DNA of 64,000 nucleotides. It comes from Verrucomicrobiia bacterium. GTDB taxonomy: Bacteria; Verrucomicrobiota; Verrucomicrobiia; Limisphaerales; Fontisphaeraceae. The DNA is taken from positions 124,001 to 188,000 of the forward strand of contig JAOAIT010000009.1 in the NCBI GenBank assembly GCA_026414565.1, read 5' to 3'. The first letter of the stretch is position 1. The number at the start of each line of letters is the position of its first letter. This document shows, piece by piece, positions 27,848-36,109 of the stretch. Below the pieces are notes generated by a model. It was not told the origin of the DNA. It made no database searches and saw nothing but the letters and a program-made list of their open reading frames with translations. The translations under genes and the position numbers were made by a program.

Positions 27848-28465
27848 ATGCGTATGGTGTGTCATCTCTTTTACCGCCAGCTCTGCCGCCTTGGGGTTTA
27901 TGGCGCGTGGCTTTTCCTGGGGCTGGCCTGTCTGGCCCTCAGCAGCCCGGCCGCCGAAGCTACCAATGTGGCTGCCTCGAGCCAGATTCTGCAGGTGGGT
28001 GATGTGGTGAAAATCTCCCTGGAGCACCCGGAATGGCGGGGCAAACCGCCGTTTGAGCAGCGGATCAAGGAGGATGGCACCATCACCCTGCCGTACATCA
28101 ACAGCATTCAGGCGGCCCGCAAATCGCCGTCCCAATTGGAGAAGGACATCCGCAACGCTTATCTGGAGCAGAAATATTACAAACATTTGAGCGTGATCGT
28201 GATGTCCACGGAGAACCGTTTCTTTTTTGTGTACGGCATCGTCAAAATGCCCGGCCGTTATCCCTATGTGGGTGATTTGACCGTCACCCGGGCCATCGCC
28301 ACGGCGGGTGGTTTTACCGAGTTCAGCAAAAAAGACAACGTCACCGTAACCCGGCAGGATGGCACCATCGAGCGGGTGGATTGCGAGAAGGCGGAGAAAA
28401 ACCCGGGACTCGATTTGCCGGTGTATCCGGGGGATACCATTATTGTGCAGCGGCGGTGGCTCTAG
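27848..28465 (+). CDS. Short Wza/OPX-type polysaccharide export protein
   Basis: 205 residues. An N-terminal hydrophobic segment (about 14-34) acts as signal; the Cys there lacks a proper lipobox. The Poly_export domain follows (SSQILQVGDVVKISLEHPEW and DGTITLPYINSIQAA), then a single SLBB-type domain (FFFVYGIVKMPGRYPYVGDL, RAIATAGGFTEFSKKDN) and the closing VYPGDTIIVQRRW. The C-terminal amphipathic helix that lets classical Wza cross the outer membrane is missing. This matches the class of OPX proteins that work with a separate beta-barrel, and one is encoded two genes upstream. The downstream FHA-like gene begins 6 bases later. Confidence 0.92.
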   Translation: MRMVCHLFYRQLCRLGVYGAWLFLGLACLALSSPAAEATNVAASSQILQVGDVVKISLEHPEWRGKPPFEQRIKEDGTITLPYINSIQAARKSPSQLEKDIRNAYLEQKYYKHLSVIVMSTENRFFFVYGIVKMPGRYPYVGDLTVTRAIATAGGFTEFSKKDNVTVTRQDGTIERVDCEKAEKNPGLDLPVYPGDTIIVQRRWL

Positions 28466-28471
28466 GGGCGC

Positions 28472-28858
28472 ATGTTTCAATTACAGATTCTTTCCGGCAG
28501 GGCGGCGGGCACGGTGCAAACGGCCCGCCGTTTGCCTTTCAGCGTGGGACGTCGCGCCGGGGCCGACTTCTGTGCGGAGGAACCCGGCGTGTGGGATGAG
28601 CATTTGCGCTTTGAGCTGGAAGGGGGCGAAGGAATTCGGGTAAACGCCCTGGGGGAGGCGCCGTTGGTGGTGAACGGCACACCGATGCGGCGTGCGCTGC
28701 TGCGCAACGGCGATGTGTTGGAACTGGGCGGCTTGAAGCTGCGTTTCTGGCTGGCGCCAGCGCCCTTGCGCTCGCTCAAAATGCGGGAATGGCTGACGTG
28801 GGGGGTACTGCTGGTATTGGGAGTGCTGCAGGTGATGTTGCTGATCTGGCTGCGCTGA
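28472..28858 (+). CDS. Tail-anchored FHA-like protein
   Basis: 128 residues. The first 95 residues resemble a forkhead-associated domain: FSVGRRAGADFCAEE, a WDEHLRFEL strand, NGTPMRRALLRNGDVLELGG and KLRFWL. The usual SxxH motif is reduced to a WDEH, so phosphopeptide binding is uncertain. A C-terminal hydrophobic segment (about 106-127) would anchor it with the domain in the cytoplasm. It is the last gene of the export cassette, 6 bases after the OPX gene. Binding to the phosphotyrosine or phospho-Thr state of the kinase is possible inference. Confidence 0.78.
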   Translation: MFQLQILSGRAAGTVQTARRLPFSVGRRAGADFCAEEPGVWDEHLRFELEGGEGIRVNALGEAPLVVNGTPMRRALLRNGDVLELGGLKLRFWLAPAPLRSLKMREWLTWGVLLVLGVLQVMLLIWLR

Positions 28859-28915
28859 GCCGGCGCCATCCCTTGGCTGGCTCCCGGAATTGCGCCGGGG
28901 CGGCCTGCGGAAAGT

Positions 28916-28944
28916 TTGACTTCCCGCCGGGGTTGCCGTTGAAT
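28916..28944 (+). promoter_or_regulatory. Candidate argG promoter
   Basis: TTGACT (28916-28921), a 17-base spacer and TTGAAT (28939-28944), 22 bases before the ATG at 28967. The spacing is ideal and each box differs from consensus by one or two bases. Confidence 0.6.
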
Positions 28945-28966
28945 CGGGCACGCAAAGTTGAACATT

Positions 28967-30199
28967 ATGAAAATCGTGCTGGCATATTCGGGCGGCCTCG
29001 ACACCTCGGTGCTGCTCTCCTGGATCAAGGAAAAGTACAACGCGGAAATGATCGCCTTCTGCGCCAACATCGGCCAGGAGGAGGAACTCAAGGGCTTGGA
29101 GAAAAAAGCCAAAAAGACCGGCGCCTCCAAGGTTTATATTGATGACTTGCAGGAGGAATTCGCGCGGGATTTTATTTTTCCGATGATCCAGGCCGGGGCC
29201 ATCTATGAGGGCCAATATTACATGGGCACGAGCATTGCCCGGCCGCTGATCGCCAAGCGGATGATTGAGATTGCCCGCAAGGAAAAGGCCGATGCCATTG
29301 CCCATGGCGCCACCGGCAAGGGCAATGACCAGGTGCGATTTGAGCTGACGGCGGCCGCCCTGGCGCCGGATATTCAGGTCATTGCCCCGTGGCGGGACGC
29401 CGCTTTTCGGGCGCAGTTTCCGGGGCGGGCCGAGATGATTCAATACTGCGAGGCCAAGGGCATTCCCGTCCAGGCCACAGCCAAGAAGCCCTACTCAATG
29501 GATCGCAACCTGCTGCATATTTCCTTCGAGGCTGGTCTGCTTGAGGATCCCTGGACGGACATGTTTGCGCCGGAACACAAAGACATGTTCAAGCTGTCGG
29601 TGGCGCCGGAAGATGCCCCCGATCGGCCCGAGTATGTGGAGTTGGAGTTCAAGCAGGGCAATTGCGTGGCGGTCAATGGCGAAAAGCTCTCTCCCCTGGG
29701 CGTGATGAAGAAGCTCAACAAGCTGGGAGGCAAGCATGGTGTAGGCCGCGTGGACATGGTGGAAAACCGGTATGTGGGCATGAAGTCGCGTGGCGTGTAC
29801 GAGACACCGGGCGGCGCCATTCTGCATTTTGCCCATCGCCAGATCGAGTCGCTGACGATGGACCGGGAGGTCATGCATTTACGGGATTCCTTGATCCCGC
29901 GTTACGCCGAGCTGGTTTATTACGGCTACTGGTTCAGTCCCGAGCGCTATGCCCTGCAGGCGCTGGTGACCGAGAGCCAGCGCAACGTGACGGGCACGGT
30001 GCGTGTCAAGCTCTACAAGGGCAACATCATGGTGGCCGGCCGCAAATCCCCGGTCAGCCTTTACAATCCGCACATCGCCACGATGGAGGCGGATCCCACC
30101 CGGGATTATGATCAAGGCGATGCCACCGGCTTCATCAAATTGAATGCCCTCCGGTTGAAAGTCGCGGCCAAAGTGCACGGCCCCCTGAACAAACGCTGA
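28967..30199 (+). CDS. argG: Argininosuccinate synthase
   Basis: 410 residues. It ligates citrulline and aspartate using ATP in arginine synthesis. The ATP-binding P-loop variant is [12 protein letters not shown] at the N-terminus; further signatures are [13 protein letters not shown] and [10 protein letters not shown]-type [10 protein letters not shown]. Length is normal. The ATG at 28967 is chosen over a TTG three codons upstream because it directly precedes the conserved first strand. argC is elsewhere in the window (38380-39462, opposite strand), so arginine genes are scattered. Confidence 0.97.
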   Translation: MKIVLAYSGGLDTSVLLSWIKEKYNAEMIAFCANIGQEEELKGLEKKAKKTGASKVYIDDLQEEFARDFIFPMIQAGAIYEGQYYMGTSIARPLIAKRMIEIARKEKADAIAHGATGKGNDQVRFELTAAALAPDIQVIAPWRDAAFRAQFPGRAEMIQYCEAKGIPVQATAKKPYSMDRNLLHISFEAGLLEDPWTDMFAPEHKDMFKLSVAPEDAPDRPEYVELEFKQGNCVAVNGEKLSPLGVMKKLNKLGGKHGVGRVDMVENRYVGMKSRGVYETPGGAILHFAHRQIESLTMDREVMHLRDSLIPRYAELVYYGYWFSPERYALQALVTESQRNVTGTVRVKLYKGNIMVAGRKSPVSLYNPHIATMEADPTRDYDQGDATGFIKLNALRLKVAAKVHGPLNKR

Positions 30200-30241
30200 G
30201 GCGACCTTTGGTCTCCCGCTTCACTTGGCGTGGAAATAAAA

Positions 30242-30279
30242 AAACCGTCCCTCCCGCAACGGAGGGACGGTTTGTTTTT
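30242..30279. terminator. Bidirectional intrinsic terminator
   Basis: A perfect 13-bp stem (AAACCGTCCCTCC / GGAGGGACGGTTT, loop CGCAAC) between the convergent ends of argG and the permease gene. T-rich sequence follows on the plus strand and A-rich sequence precedes it, giving a T tract on the minus strand as well. Confidence 0.93.
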
Positions 30280-30292
30280 GGGGAAGCCGGGG

Positions 30293-31735
30293 TCAAGCAG
30301 ATTGTTTTTCCGCGGCCGGCAGGGGCACCACCTGCGATTGCAGGCCGGCCTTGGCGCAGACGAAATAAACCACCGCGCCCACGATGAATGCGGCCACCGG
30401 CGCCGCCGGCACATTGACCTTGAGGAAGGGGAGGATGCCCACCACGAAGCCCAGGGCCCAGGAAATCCAGCCTGCCGGATTGAAGCCCGCACGCGGGCCG
30501 GTCCAGCGCTTGCCGTTGATCAAATAGTCCACCAGCATGGCGCCGCAAATCGGACCGAAGGAGGCACCGATGATTTGGAACACCTGCACAGCTTTGCCCG
30601 CGATGCCAAACACGGCCAGCAGGATGCTTACGGCGGCGCCAATACCCACAGACACAAAGGGGTTAACCTTGGGCAGGGTGGTCTTGAAGCTGTTGGCCGC
30701 AATGAAGGAGGAGAAGCAGGCCGGCGGGAATGCCGCAATGGCCAGCCCCAGTTTGAACCAGCGGGCCGTGTCTTGGGAGAAGATAACGCCAATCATGTTG
30801 AAGGCGTTTAAGCCCGCTTTATCGGTCACGGCTTTTTTCATCAATTCAGGGTTGCCATAGACGCCCGCCACGATGAGCAACGCGGCGCCCGCCGTGAAGA
30901 TGATGGCCAGGGCAATGCCCACCAAACCGCCCCATTGCACGTCTTTGCAGTCGCGGCTGTTGGTGCCGAAGTCCACCCCCGCCGCGCCCGCGGTGGCAAA
31001 AAAGCCCACCACCACCGTCAGCATCAACGCCAGCACGCCAAAAGCGTCCAGCATGGCGGCTTTGCCGGTCAGGGCTTCGGCCGCCGCGGCCGGGGCGGTG
31101 AGCACCTCCGGTTTGAAGTCGCCCACGCTGCCGAGCGTTTTCACCAGCATCAGGATTAGGATGGCCAGGGGAATCAACGGCAGGTAGGTGGCCACTTTGG
31201 CGACGTACTGAATGCCCTTCAACCCGACAAAGGCCGCCAAAGCGCCCCAGACCACCATCACGATCTTGACCCACATGGGGATGGTGGCGAAATCACCCGG
31301 ATTGATTTTGGCATCAAAGAAACCGCCAATGGCGCAGGAGGAGAAATAGACGTTGACACCCAACCAGCCAAACTGCAGCACGCCCATGAGGAAGCCCGGC
31401 ATGATAAACCCGCCGTTGGCGCCGAAGGTGGAGGTGCCCACGATGTAGAGCGGCAGGCCGGTCTTCTGGCCAAAGAGGCCCGGCACCAAATAAAACAGGA
31501 AATGGCAGACCAGGGCCGAGATGACGAGGCTGATCAGAGCCCAACCCACCCCTTGCGCCAGGGTGCTTTGCGCAATGTTATCGCTCCCGGAGGCGCTGGC
31601 CCAGAACACAAACCACAAGAAAATGCCCGCATAGGTGGGGGCGGTGTTCTTGTACCACGGCGCCCGGTTGGCGGCCGGGTTGGGCGTGGCACTGGTGATA
31701 TAGGTTGGTAGTGTGTTTGCGGTGTTGTTGCTCAT
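30293..31735 (-). CDS. NCS1-family (CodB-like) nucleobase/cation permease
   Basis: 480 residues, about 12 membrane segments. It shows the NCS1 features: an N-terminal NTAPTYAGIFLWFVFWASAS, the discontinuous first helix, FGANGGFIMPGFL, and the central GVDFGTNSRD with the polar substrate-binding helix. Members import cytosine, purines, allantoin, hydantoins or thiamine precursors with a cation; the substrate is not clear from sequence and no catabolic enzyme is adjacent. The C-terminal half has a conserved ASFGPICGAMLVDYLI. It is divergent from waaA. Confidence 0.9.
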   Translation of the reverse strand: MSNNTANTLPTYITSATPNPAANRAPWYKNTAPTYAGIFLWFVFWASASGSDNIAQSTLAQGVGWALISLVISALVCHFLFYLVPGLFGQKTGLPLYIVGTSTFGANGGFIMPGFLMGVLQFGWLGVNVYFSSCAIGGFFDAKINPGDFATIPMWVKIVMVVWGALAAFVGLKGIQYVAKVATYLPLIPLAILILMLVKTLGSVGDFKPEVLTAPAAAAEALTGKAAMLDAFGVLALMLTVVVGFFATAGAAGVDFGTNSRDCKDVQWGGLVGIALAIIFTAGAALLIVAGVYGNPELMKKAVTDKAGLNAFNMIGVIFSQDTARWFKLGLAIAAFPPACFSSFIAANSFKTTLPKVNPFVSVGIGAAVSILLAVFGIAGKAVQVFQIIGASFGPICGAMLVDYLINGKRWTGPRAGFNPAGWISWALGFVVGILPFLKVNVPAAPVAAFIVGAVVYFVCAKAGLQSQVVPLPAAEKQSA

Positions 31736-31743
31736 GGCGTTGC

Positions 31744-31772
31744 TTTATGCCGATTTCTAATAAATCGCTCAA
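31744..31772 (-). promoter_or_regulatory. Candidate promoter of the NCS1 permease gene
   Basis: On the minus strand, TTGAGC (plus 31767-31772) and CATAAA (plus 31744-31749) are separated by 17 bases, with the start codon 8 bases beyond. Four of six bases match consensus in each box; a short AT-rich inverted repeat lies in the spacer. Confidence 0.4.
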
Positions 31773-31848
31773 GCAGAAAAATTCAGGGTAATCCCAATCG
31801 CGCGGGATGCCGGCTTTTGGACTTGAGTTGCGGGGAGTTTTCAGTTTC

Positions 31849-33219
31849 ATGGAGCCAGTGTGGCATTGGATTTATAACCTGTTGTTTACACTGGGCTTCA
31901 TCCTTAGTGCGCCCTGGTATTTTTTCAAATTGTGGAGGCGGGGAAATTGGAGGCGGGGATTTGGCCAGCGGTTTGCCCGGTACGGCGGCCACGTGCGCCA
32001 CGCTGTGACCAATCGCCAGGTTCTGTGGTTGCACGCGGTGAGCGTGGGGGAGGTCAACCTTTGTACGCAACTGATTCGCGCCCTGGAGCCGCGTCTGCCC
32101 AACGTCAAAATCGTGGTCTCCACCACCACCACCACCGGCATGGGCGAGCTGGAGAAACGGCTGCCCTCCCACATCCTCAAGGTCTATTACCCCATTGACT
32201 TTCCCAAATACGTGCGCAAGGCCATCGCCGTGCTGCATCCGGTGGCGGTGGTGTTGGTGGAAGCGGAAATCTGGCCCAATTTCCTGACCCGCCTCCGGCG
32301 TCTGAACATCCCGGTTTTCCTCGTCAACGCCCGGCTCTCCGCCCGCTCCTACCGTGGGTATCGCCTGCTGAGCGGCATCTTCCGGCCGCTGTTTGCGGGG
32401 TTCGCCGGCGTGGGCTGCCAGAATGAAGCCGACGCCGAGAAATTGCGCCGCCTGGGATGCCGTCCCGAAGCGGTGCATGTGGTGGGCAACTTGAAGTTTG
32501 ATGCCGCCCAGTTGGAGGAGCGCAAGGTGCTGGACGTTCCCGCCATGCTGCGGCAGTTGGGCGTGCCCCCCCGCGCCAAAATCTGGGTGGCGGGCAGCAC
32601 GCATCCCGGCGAGGAAAAACTCGTGACCGGGGTGTATCTGCGCCTGCGGCAACGGTTCCCTGAGCTGTTCCTGATTGTGGTGCCCCGGCATTTTGAGCGG
32701 GCGAAGGAGGCGATGGAGGACATGGTGGCGGCGGGGGCGCGGGTATTTTTTCGCAACCAGATCACCGCCAGCACTCAGTTGGCGCCGGGTGCGGTGGATT
32801 GCCTGCTGGTAAACACCACAGGCGAGCTGCGCCATTTCTATGCGCATGCCGACGTGGTGTTTGTGGGTAAAAGCCTCGCCGCCGAGGGCGGACAAAATCC
32901 GCTGGAGCCGGCGGCGCTGGCACGGCCGGTGATATTTGGCCCCAACATGCAGAACTTTGAAGCTGTGGCGCGACTGCTGGTCAGCCGGGGCGGCGCGCTG
33001 CAGGTCGCCAACGCGGAAGAACTGGAAGCCGCAGTGGCCGGCCTGCTCAGCGACGAGACGCGACGTCAGGAGGTGGGGCGGCAGGCCTATCGCGTGGTGC
33101 AGGAAAATCTGGGCGCGGTGGAGCGCACTGTCGAAATGATTTTGGCGCAACTGCGCTCCCGCGAGGACATTTACATCGCCGGTCCGCCCGTGGTATCGGC
33201 AGAGACCAGCAAAACGTAG
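31849..33219 (+). CDS. waaA: 3-deoxy-D-manno-octulosonic acid (Kdo) transferase
   Basis: 456 residues from the ATG at 31849 (an upstream in-frame ATG at 31807 adds 14 residues). The N-terminal membrane anchor (IYNLLFTLGFILSAPWYFF) and the GT-B fold of family GT30 are clear, with the catalytic Glu68 in LHAVSVGEVN and the later motifs EAEIWPNFLTRLRR, LVNARLSARSYRGY and KSLAAEGGQNPLEPAAL. It adds Kdo from CMP-Kdo to lipid A precursor at the inner membrane, so the organism makes LPS. Other LPS genes are not adjacent; an NCS1 permease gene is divergent upstream. Confidence 0.94.
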   Translation: MEPVWHWIYNLLFTLGFILSAPWYFFKLWRRGNWRRGFGQRFARYGGHVRHAVTNRQVLWLHAVSVGEVNLCTQLIRALEPRLPNVKIVVSTTTTTGMGELEKRLPSHILKVYYPIDFPKYVRKAIAVLHPVAVVLVEAEIWPNFLTRLRRLNIPVFLVNARLSARSYRGYRLLSGIFRPLFAGFAGVGCQNEADAEKLRRLGCRPEAVHVVGNLKFDAAQLEERKVLDVPAMLRQLGVPPRAKIWVAGSTHPGEEKLVTGVYLRLRQRFPELFLIVVPRHFERAKEAMEDMVAAGARVFFRNQITASTQLAPGAVDCLLVNTTGELRHFYAHADVVFVGKSLAAEGGQNPLEPAALARPVIFGPNMQNFEAVARLLVSRGGALQVANAEELEAAVAGLLSDETRRQEVGRQAYRVVQENLGAVERTVEMILAQLRSREDIYIAGPPVVSAETSKT

Positions 33220-33469
33220 AAGGCGTTTGGTTGTTTGGGACGGCTGCCGGTACAGACACCACCAGCCACCTGGATGTTTGGGTGCAAATATCCAAGCAAA
33301 AATGGCCGCTTTTGACAAGGAGAATATCGCCATATCCACGGCTTAATCCGCTGTCCAGGGGTTCACATCAGCCCCCTTTAGTTGGCCGGGGAATACATGG
33401 TAAGCCAGCAGCCCCGGAGCTGGTCATGGAATGGACGTTTCCGGCTTGCCATCCCGTAAAAATTTCCTG

Positions 33470-33497
33470 TTGCCGGGTGACGGGGATTTGCTATGTT
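33470..33497 (+). promoter_or_regulatory. Candidate rpsB promoter (extended -10)
   Basis: TTGCCG (33470-33475), a 16-base spacer, and TATGTT (33492-33497) preceded by TGC, which gives an extended -10. Transcription would start near 33504, leaving a structured leader of about 150 bases before rpsB. Confidence 0.5.
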
Positions 33498-33504
33498 TCC
33501 GGCT

Positions 33505-33524
33505 CTTTGCGGGCGACCGCAAAG
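33505..33524 (+). promoter_or_regulatory. GNRA-tetraloop hairpin at the start of the rpsB leader
   Basis: A perfect 8-bp stem CTTTGCGG / CCGCAAAG closed by GCGA. It would be at or near the 5' end of the transcript from the promoter candidate at 33470-33497. It resembles a protein- or RNA-contact element rather than a terminator because no T tract follows. Confidence 0.5.
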
Positions 33525-33652
33525 GGTTAACGGCCTTAATGCGCACCGTGCCCGCTGGGGCGCGGCGGCCACAACAACAACAGTTATCAATCCCGGGTTC
33601 CGCGGGATGGTCGGCGGCGAGCCGCCGGCTGGCAACCAAAAGGAACAACTGA

Positions 33653-34453
33653 ATGACGAGCGAAGCCAAGATCATGGTCGGGGTCAAAGAACTGCTGGAG
33701 GCGGGGGGGCATTTCGGGCACCAGACCCGCCGGTGGAATCCCAAGATGCGTCCGTTTATTTTTGACGCGCGCAATGGCATCCACATTATCGATTTGAGCA
33801 AGACGCTGGCCCAGTTGGAGACGGCATGCGACTTTTTGTATGACACGGTGCGCAAGGGCGGTTCGGTGCTGTTTGTGGGCACCAAGAAACAGGCGCAGGA
33901 GGCGGTGAAGGAAGCGGCCAAGGCCTGCGGGCAGTTTTTTGTCACCGAACGCTGGCTGGGCGGCACGTTGACGAATTTTGCGACCATCAGCAACTCCATC
34001 AAGCGGATGAAGCAGATTGAAAAGATGGATGCCGATGGCACGCTGGCCGGCTACGGCAAGCAGGAGCAGTCGAAAATCCGGCGCGAGCACAGCCGGTTGT
34101 TCAAGTACCTGGATGGCATTCGCGACATGCACCGTCTGCCGGCGGCCCTGTTTGTGGTGGACGTGCGCCGCGAGCACAACGCCGTGGCGGAGGCGGTGCG
34201 GATGAAGATTCCCATTGTGGCGATTGTGGATACCAATTGCGATCCCGATCCGATTACTTATCCCATTGCCGGCAACGACGATGCCATCCGCTCGGTGCGG
34301 TTGATCCTGAACACCGTGGTGGCCACCATCGCCAAGGCGCGGACGGAACTTGAGGCCGGCCGCTCCCGGCAGAAGCCAGCAGAGGAAGTGCCGGCCTCGG
34401 CGGCGTCGGCGCCGGCGCCGGTCACAGCGGCTTCCGCGGCGACGGCCTCCTGA
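33653..34453 (+). CDS. rpsB: 30S ribosomal protein S2
   Basis: 266 residues, with the family start [20 protein letters not shown], the coiled-coil segment and [14 protein letters not shown]. The C-terminus has an Ala/Pro-rich tail of about 25 residues beyond the conserved core. The ATG follows AAGGA with normal spacing. It precedes tsf by 40 bases, the ancestral rpsB-tsf order, and is preceded by a structured leader that may mediate autoregulation. Confidence 0.97.
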   Translation: MTSEAKIMVGVKELLEAGGHFGHQTRRWNPKMRPFIFDARNGIHIIDLSKTLAQLETACDFLYDTVRKGGSVLFVGTKKQAQEAVKEAAKACGQFFVTERWLGGTLTNFATISNSIKRMKQIEKMDADGTLAGYGKQEQSKIRREHSRLFKYLDGIRDMHRLPAALFVVDVRREHNAVAEAVRMKIPIVAIVDTNCDPDPITYPIAGNDDAIRSVRLILNTVVATIAKARTELEAGRSRQKPAEEVPASAASAPAPVTAASAATAS

Positions 34454-34493
34454 GTTTTTCGCTTAAACCTATTCAAACGGGAGTTTGTGTCTT

Positions 34494-35333
34494 ATGGCTG
34501 AGATTACTGCTGCCCTGGTCGCTCAATTGCGGGCGATGACCAACGTGGGCATGATGGATTGCAAGAAGGCGCTGTTGGAAACCAACGGTGATTTGAAGGC
34601 GGCGGTGGAATACCTCCGCAAGAAGGGCATTGCCGGCGCGGCCAAGATGGAAGGCCGCGAGGCGCGCGAGGGGGTGATCGCGCAATACATCGCCCCGGGT
34701 GCCCGGGTGGGCGTGCTCATCGAGGTCAATTGCATTACCGACTTCGTCGCGCGCAACGAAAGCTTCATCAAGTTTGCCGAGGAATGCGCCCGAAAACTGG
34801 CGGCGGATCCCAACGTGGACCTGGAGCCGGACCGGCTGGCCATTTTCAATGCGATTCGTGAGAAAATCGCCATTGCCCGGCATGCGCGCATTGAGGTTAG
34901 CGGCCACGGCATGGTGGCGGCCTACATCCACACCGGCGGCAAGCTGGGCGTGCTGGTGGAGGTGGGGGCGGAAAAGGAAGCCACGGTGGGCACGGAGCAG
35001 TTCCGCGAACTGGTGAAGGACATCACCCTGCAGATCGCGGCCGGGCATCCGTATGTGGTGTCGCGGGAGCAGGCGCCGGCCGACGTGGTGGCCAAGGAGC
35101 GCGAAATTGCCGCCGAGCAGGCCAAGGGGAAACCCCCGCAAGCCATCGAGAAGATTGTGGCGGGCAAGCTCGAGAAGTTCTATCAGGGCTATTGCCTGGT
35201 GGATCAGGGCTTCGTCAAGCGCAACGGCGAAATCAGCGTGGGCAAGTACATCGAAGAAGTGGCGAAAAAGCTCGATGACCGCATCACTGTACGCCGTTTC
35301 GTTCGCTTCCAGGTGGGTGAGACCACGGCCTAA
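34494..35333 (+). CDS. tsf: Translation elongation factor Ts
   Basis: 279 residues. It exchanges GDP for GTP on EF-Tu. The N-terminal UBA-like domain carries VAQLRAMTNVGMMDCKKAL and the core carries the conserved CITDFVARNESF that contacts the EF-Tu G domain. The ATG at 34494 follows GGGAG; an in-frame TTG at 34485 is not used. A strong terminator follows, so the unit is rpsB-tsf only. Confidence 0.97.
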   Translation: MAEITAALVAQLRAMTNVGMMDCKKALLETNGDLKAAVEYLRKKGIAGAAKMEGREAREGVIAQYIAPGARVGVLIEVNCITDFVARNESFIKFAEECARKLAADPNVDLEPDRLAIFNAIREKIAIARHARIEVSGHGMVAAYIHTGGKLGVLVEVGAEKEATVGTEQFRELVKDITLQIAAGHPYVVSREQAPADVVAKEREIAAEQAKGKPPQAIEKIVAGKLEKFYQGYCLVDQGFVKRNGEISVGKYIEEVAKKLDDRITVRRFVRFQVGETTA

Positions 35334-35361
35334 ACCCGGCCTGGTACAGGATTGACAGCAG

Positions 35362-35395
35362 ACAGGCGCTTCCGTGAGGAAGCGCCTGTTTTATT
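35362..35395 (+). terminator. Rho-independent terminator after tsf
   Basis: A perfect 12-bp stem ACAGGCGCTTCC / GGAAGCGCCTGT closed by a GTGA tetraloop, then TTTATT. It closes the rpsB-tsf unit before the convergent leuD gene. Confidence 0.93.
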
Positions 35396-35421
35396 AAGAG
35401 ATGTAGGACTTGGGGGGTGTT

Positions 35422-35976
35422 TCAACCCCGGCTGGGGATCATGCCGGTTTTGCGGGCATAATTGAACAACCCGCCAGCATCCACCACCGGACGCACATCC
35501 CCCAGCGGTTTGAGTTTGAACACCTTGCCGGTGGCTTCGACGGTGACTGTGCCGGCGTCCAAATCCACAGTGACCACTTCGCCGGTCTTCAGGACGTCAC
35601 AAAGGCGCTCCACGCTTTCGCAGGGATACAGCTCGCCGGTGGCCACGCAGTTGCGGAAAAAGATGCGCGCAAAACTTTCGGCCACCACCGCGCGGCACCC
35701 GGCGGAGCCCAGGGCAATGGGGGCATGCTCCCGCGAGCTGCCGCAGCCAAAATTGCGTCCAGCAATGACGATGGGGTATTCACTGTCGAGCTGGCCCTCC
35801 TTCACGTAACGGATGGGGTACTGCGACTCCGGCAGTCCCCACAAGGCGTAGCTGCCCAGTTTTTCGTACTCGGCCGGAATGGTGGGCACGAGGTTCAAAA
35901 ACTGCGCGGGGATGATTTGATCGGTGTCAATATTGTCCCGCACCACATAGACCGGACCTTTGATAACACTTTGCAT
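35422..35976 (-). CDS. leuD: 3-isopropylmalate dehydratase, small subunit
   Basis: 184 residues. Small (swivel-domain) subunit of the leucine-pathway aconitase-like enzyme. Signatures are VVRDNIDTDQIIPAQFL at the start and AGRNFGCGSSREHAPIAL, the loop that positions the substrate. The large subunit leuC is not in the window. The frame opens upstream at 36012, but the ATG at 35976 matches the family start (MQSVIKG). It lies on the strand of the nfeD-slipin pair, 133 bases beyond it. Confidence 0.94.
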   Translation of the reverse strand: MQSVIKGPVYVVRDNIDTDQIIPAQFLNLVPTIPAEYEKLGSYALWGLPESQYPIRYVKEGQLDSEYPIVIAGRNFGCGSSREHAPIALGSAGCRAVVAESFARIFFRNCVATGELYPCESVERLCDVLKTGEVVTVDLDAGTVTVEATGKVFKLKPLGDVRPVVDAGGLFNYARKTGMIPSRG

Positions 35977-36109
35977 GTCGGAAAAGATGCCGCCGGGCGG
36001 GGGATTTTTCAACCGGAATTGCGGCCGGGGCGATGTTCTGGTTCCGCACTGGACCGTGGCCGGCGGTTATCATCAGCAAGCAGCCCGTTTCTGCCTGCAA
36101 ACCAGCGTT

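Larger units (their letters stand above)
33220..33652 (+). other. Non-coding region with the rpsB leader
   Basis: 433 bases without a credible gene; the open frame at 33231-33530 has non-protein composition and no ribosome site. The distal half carries a promoter candidate and a chain of hairpins described separately: the GNRA hairpin at 33505-33524, an imperfect CCCGGG/CGCGGGA-type stem around 33592-33610, and a CGGCGG/CCGCCG stem around 33612-33628. The proximal half (33220-33460) holds nothing I recognise. Confidence 0.5.

Noticed and set aside
33312-33317. TTGACA box upstream of rpsB
   Set aside because: No acceptable -10 lies 16-18 bases downstream; the pair at 33470-33497 is better.
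31783-33339. 518-codon minus-strand frame opposite waaA
   Set aside because: It covers a clear Kdo transferase on the other strand and has His/Gln/Pro-rich non-protein composition.
33231-33530. 99-codon frame in the rpsB upstream region
   Set aside because: Low protein-likeness, no ribosome site, and it overlaps the promoter and leader hairpin.
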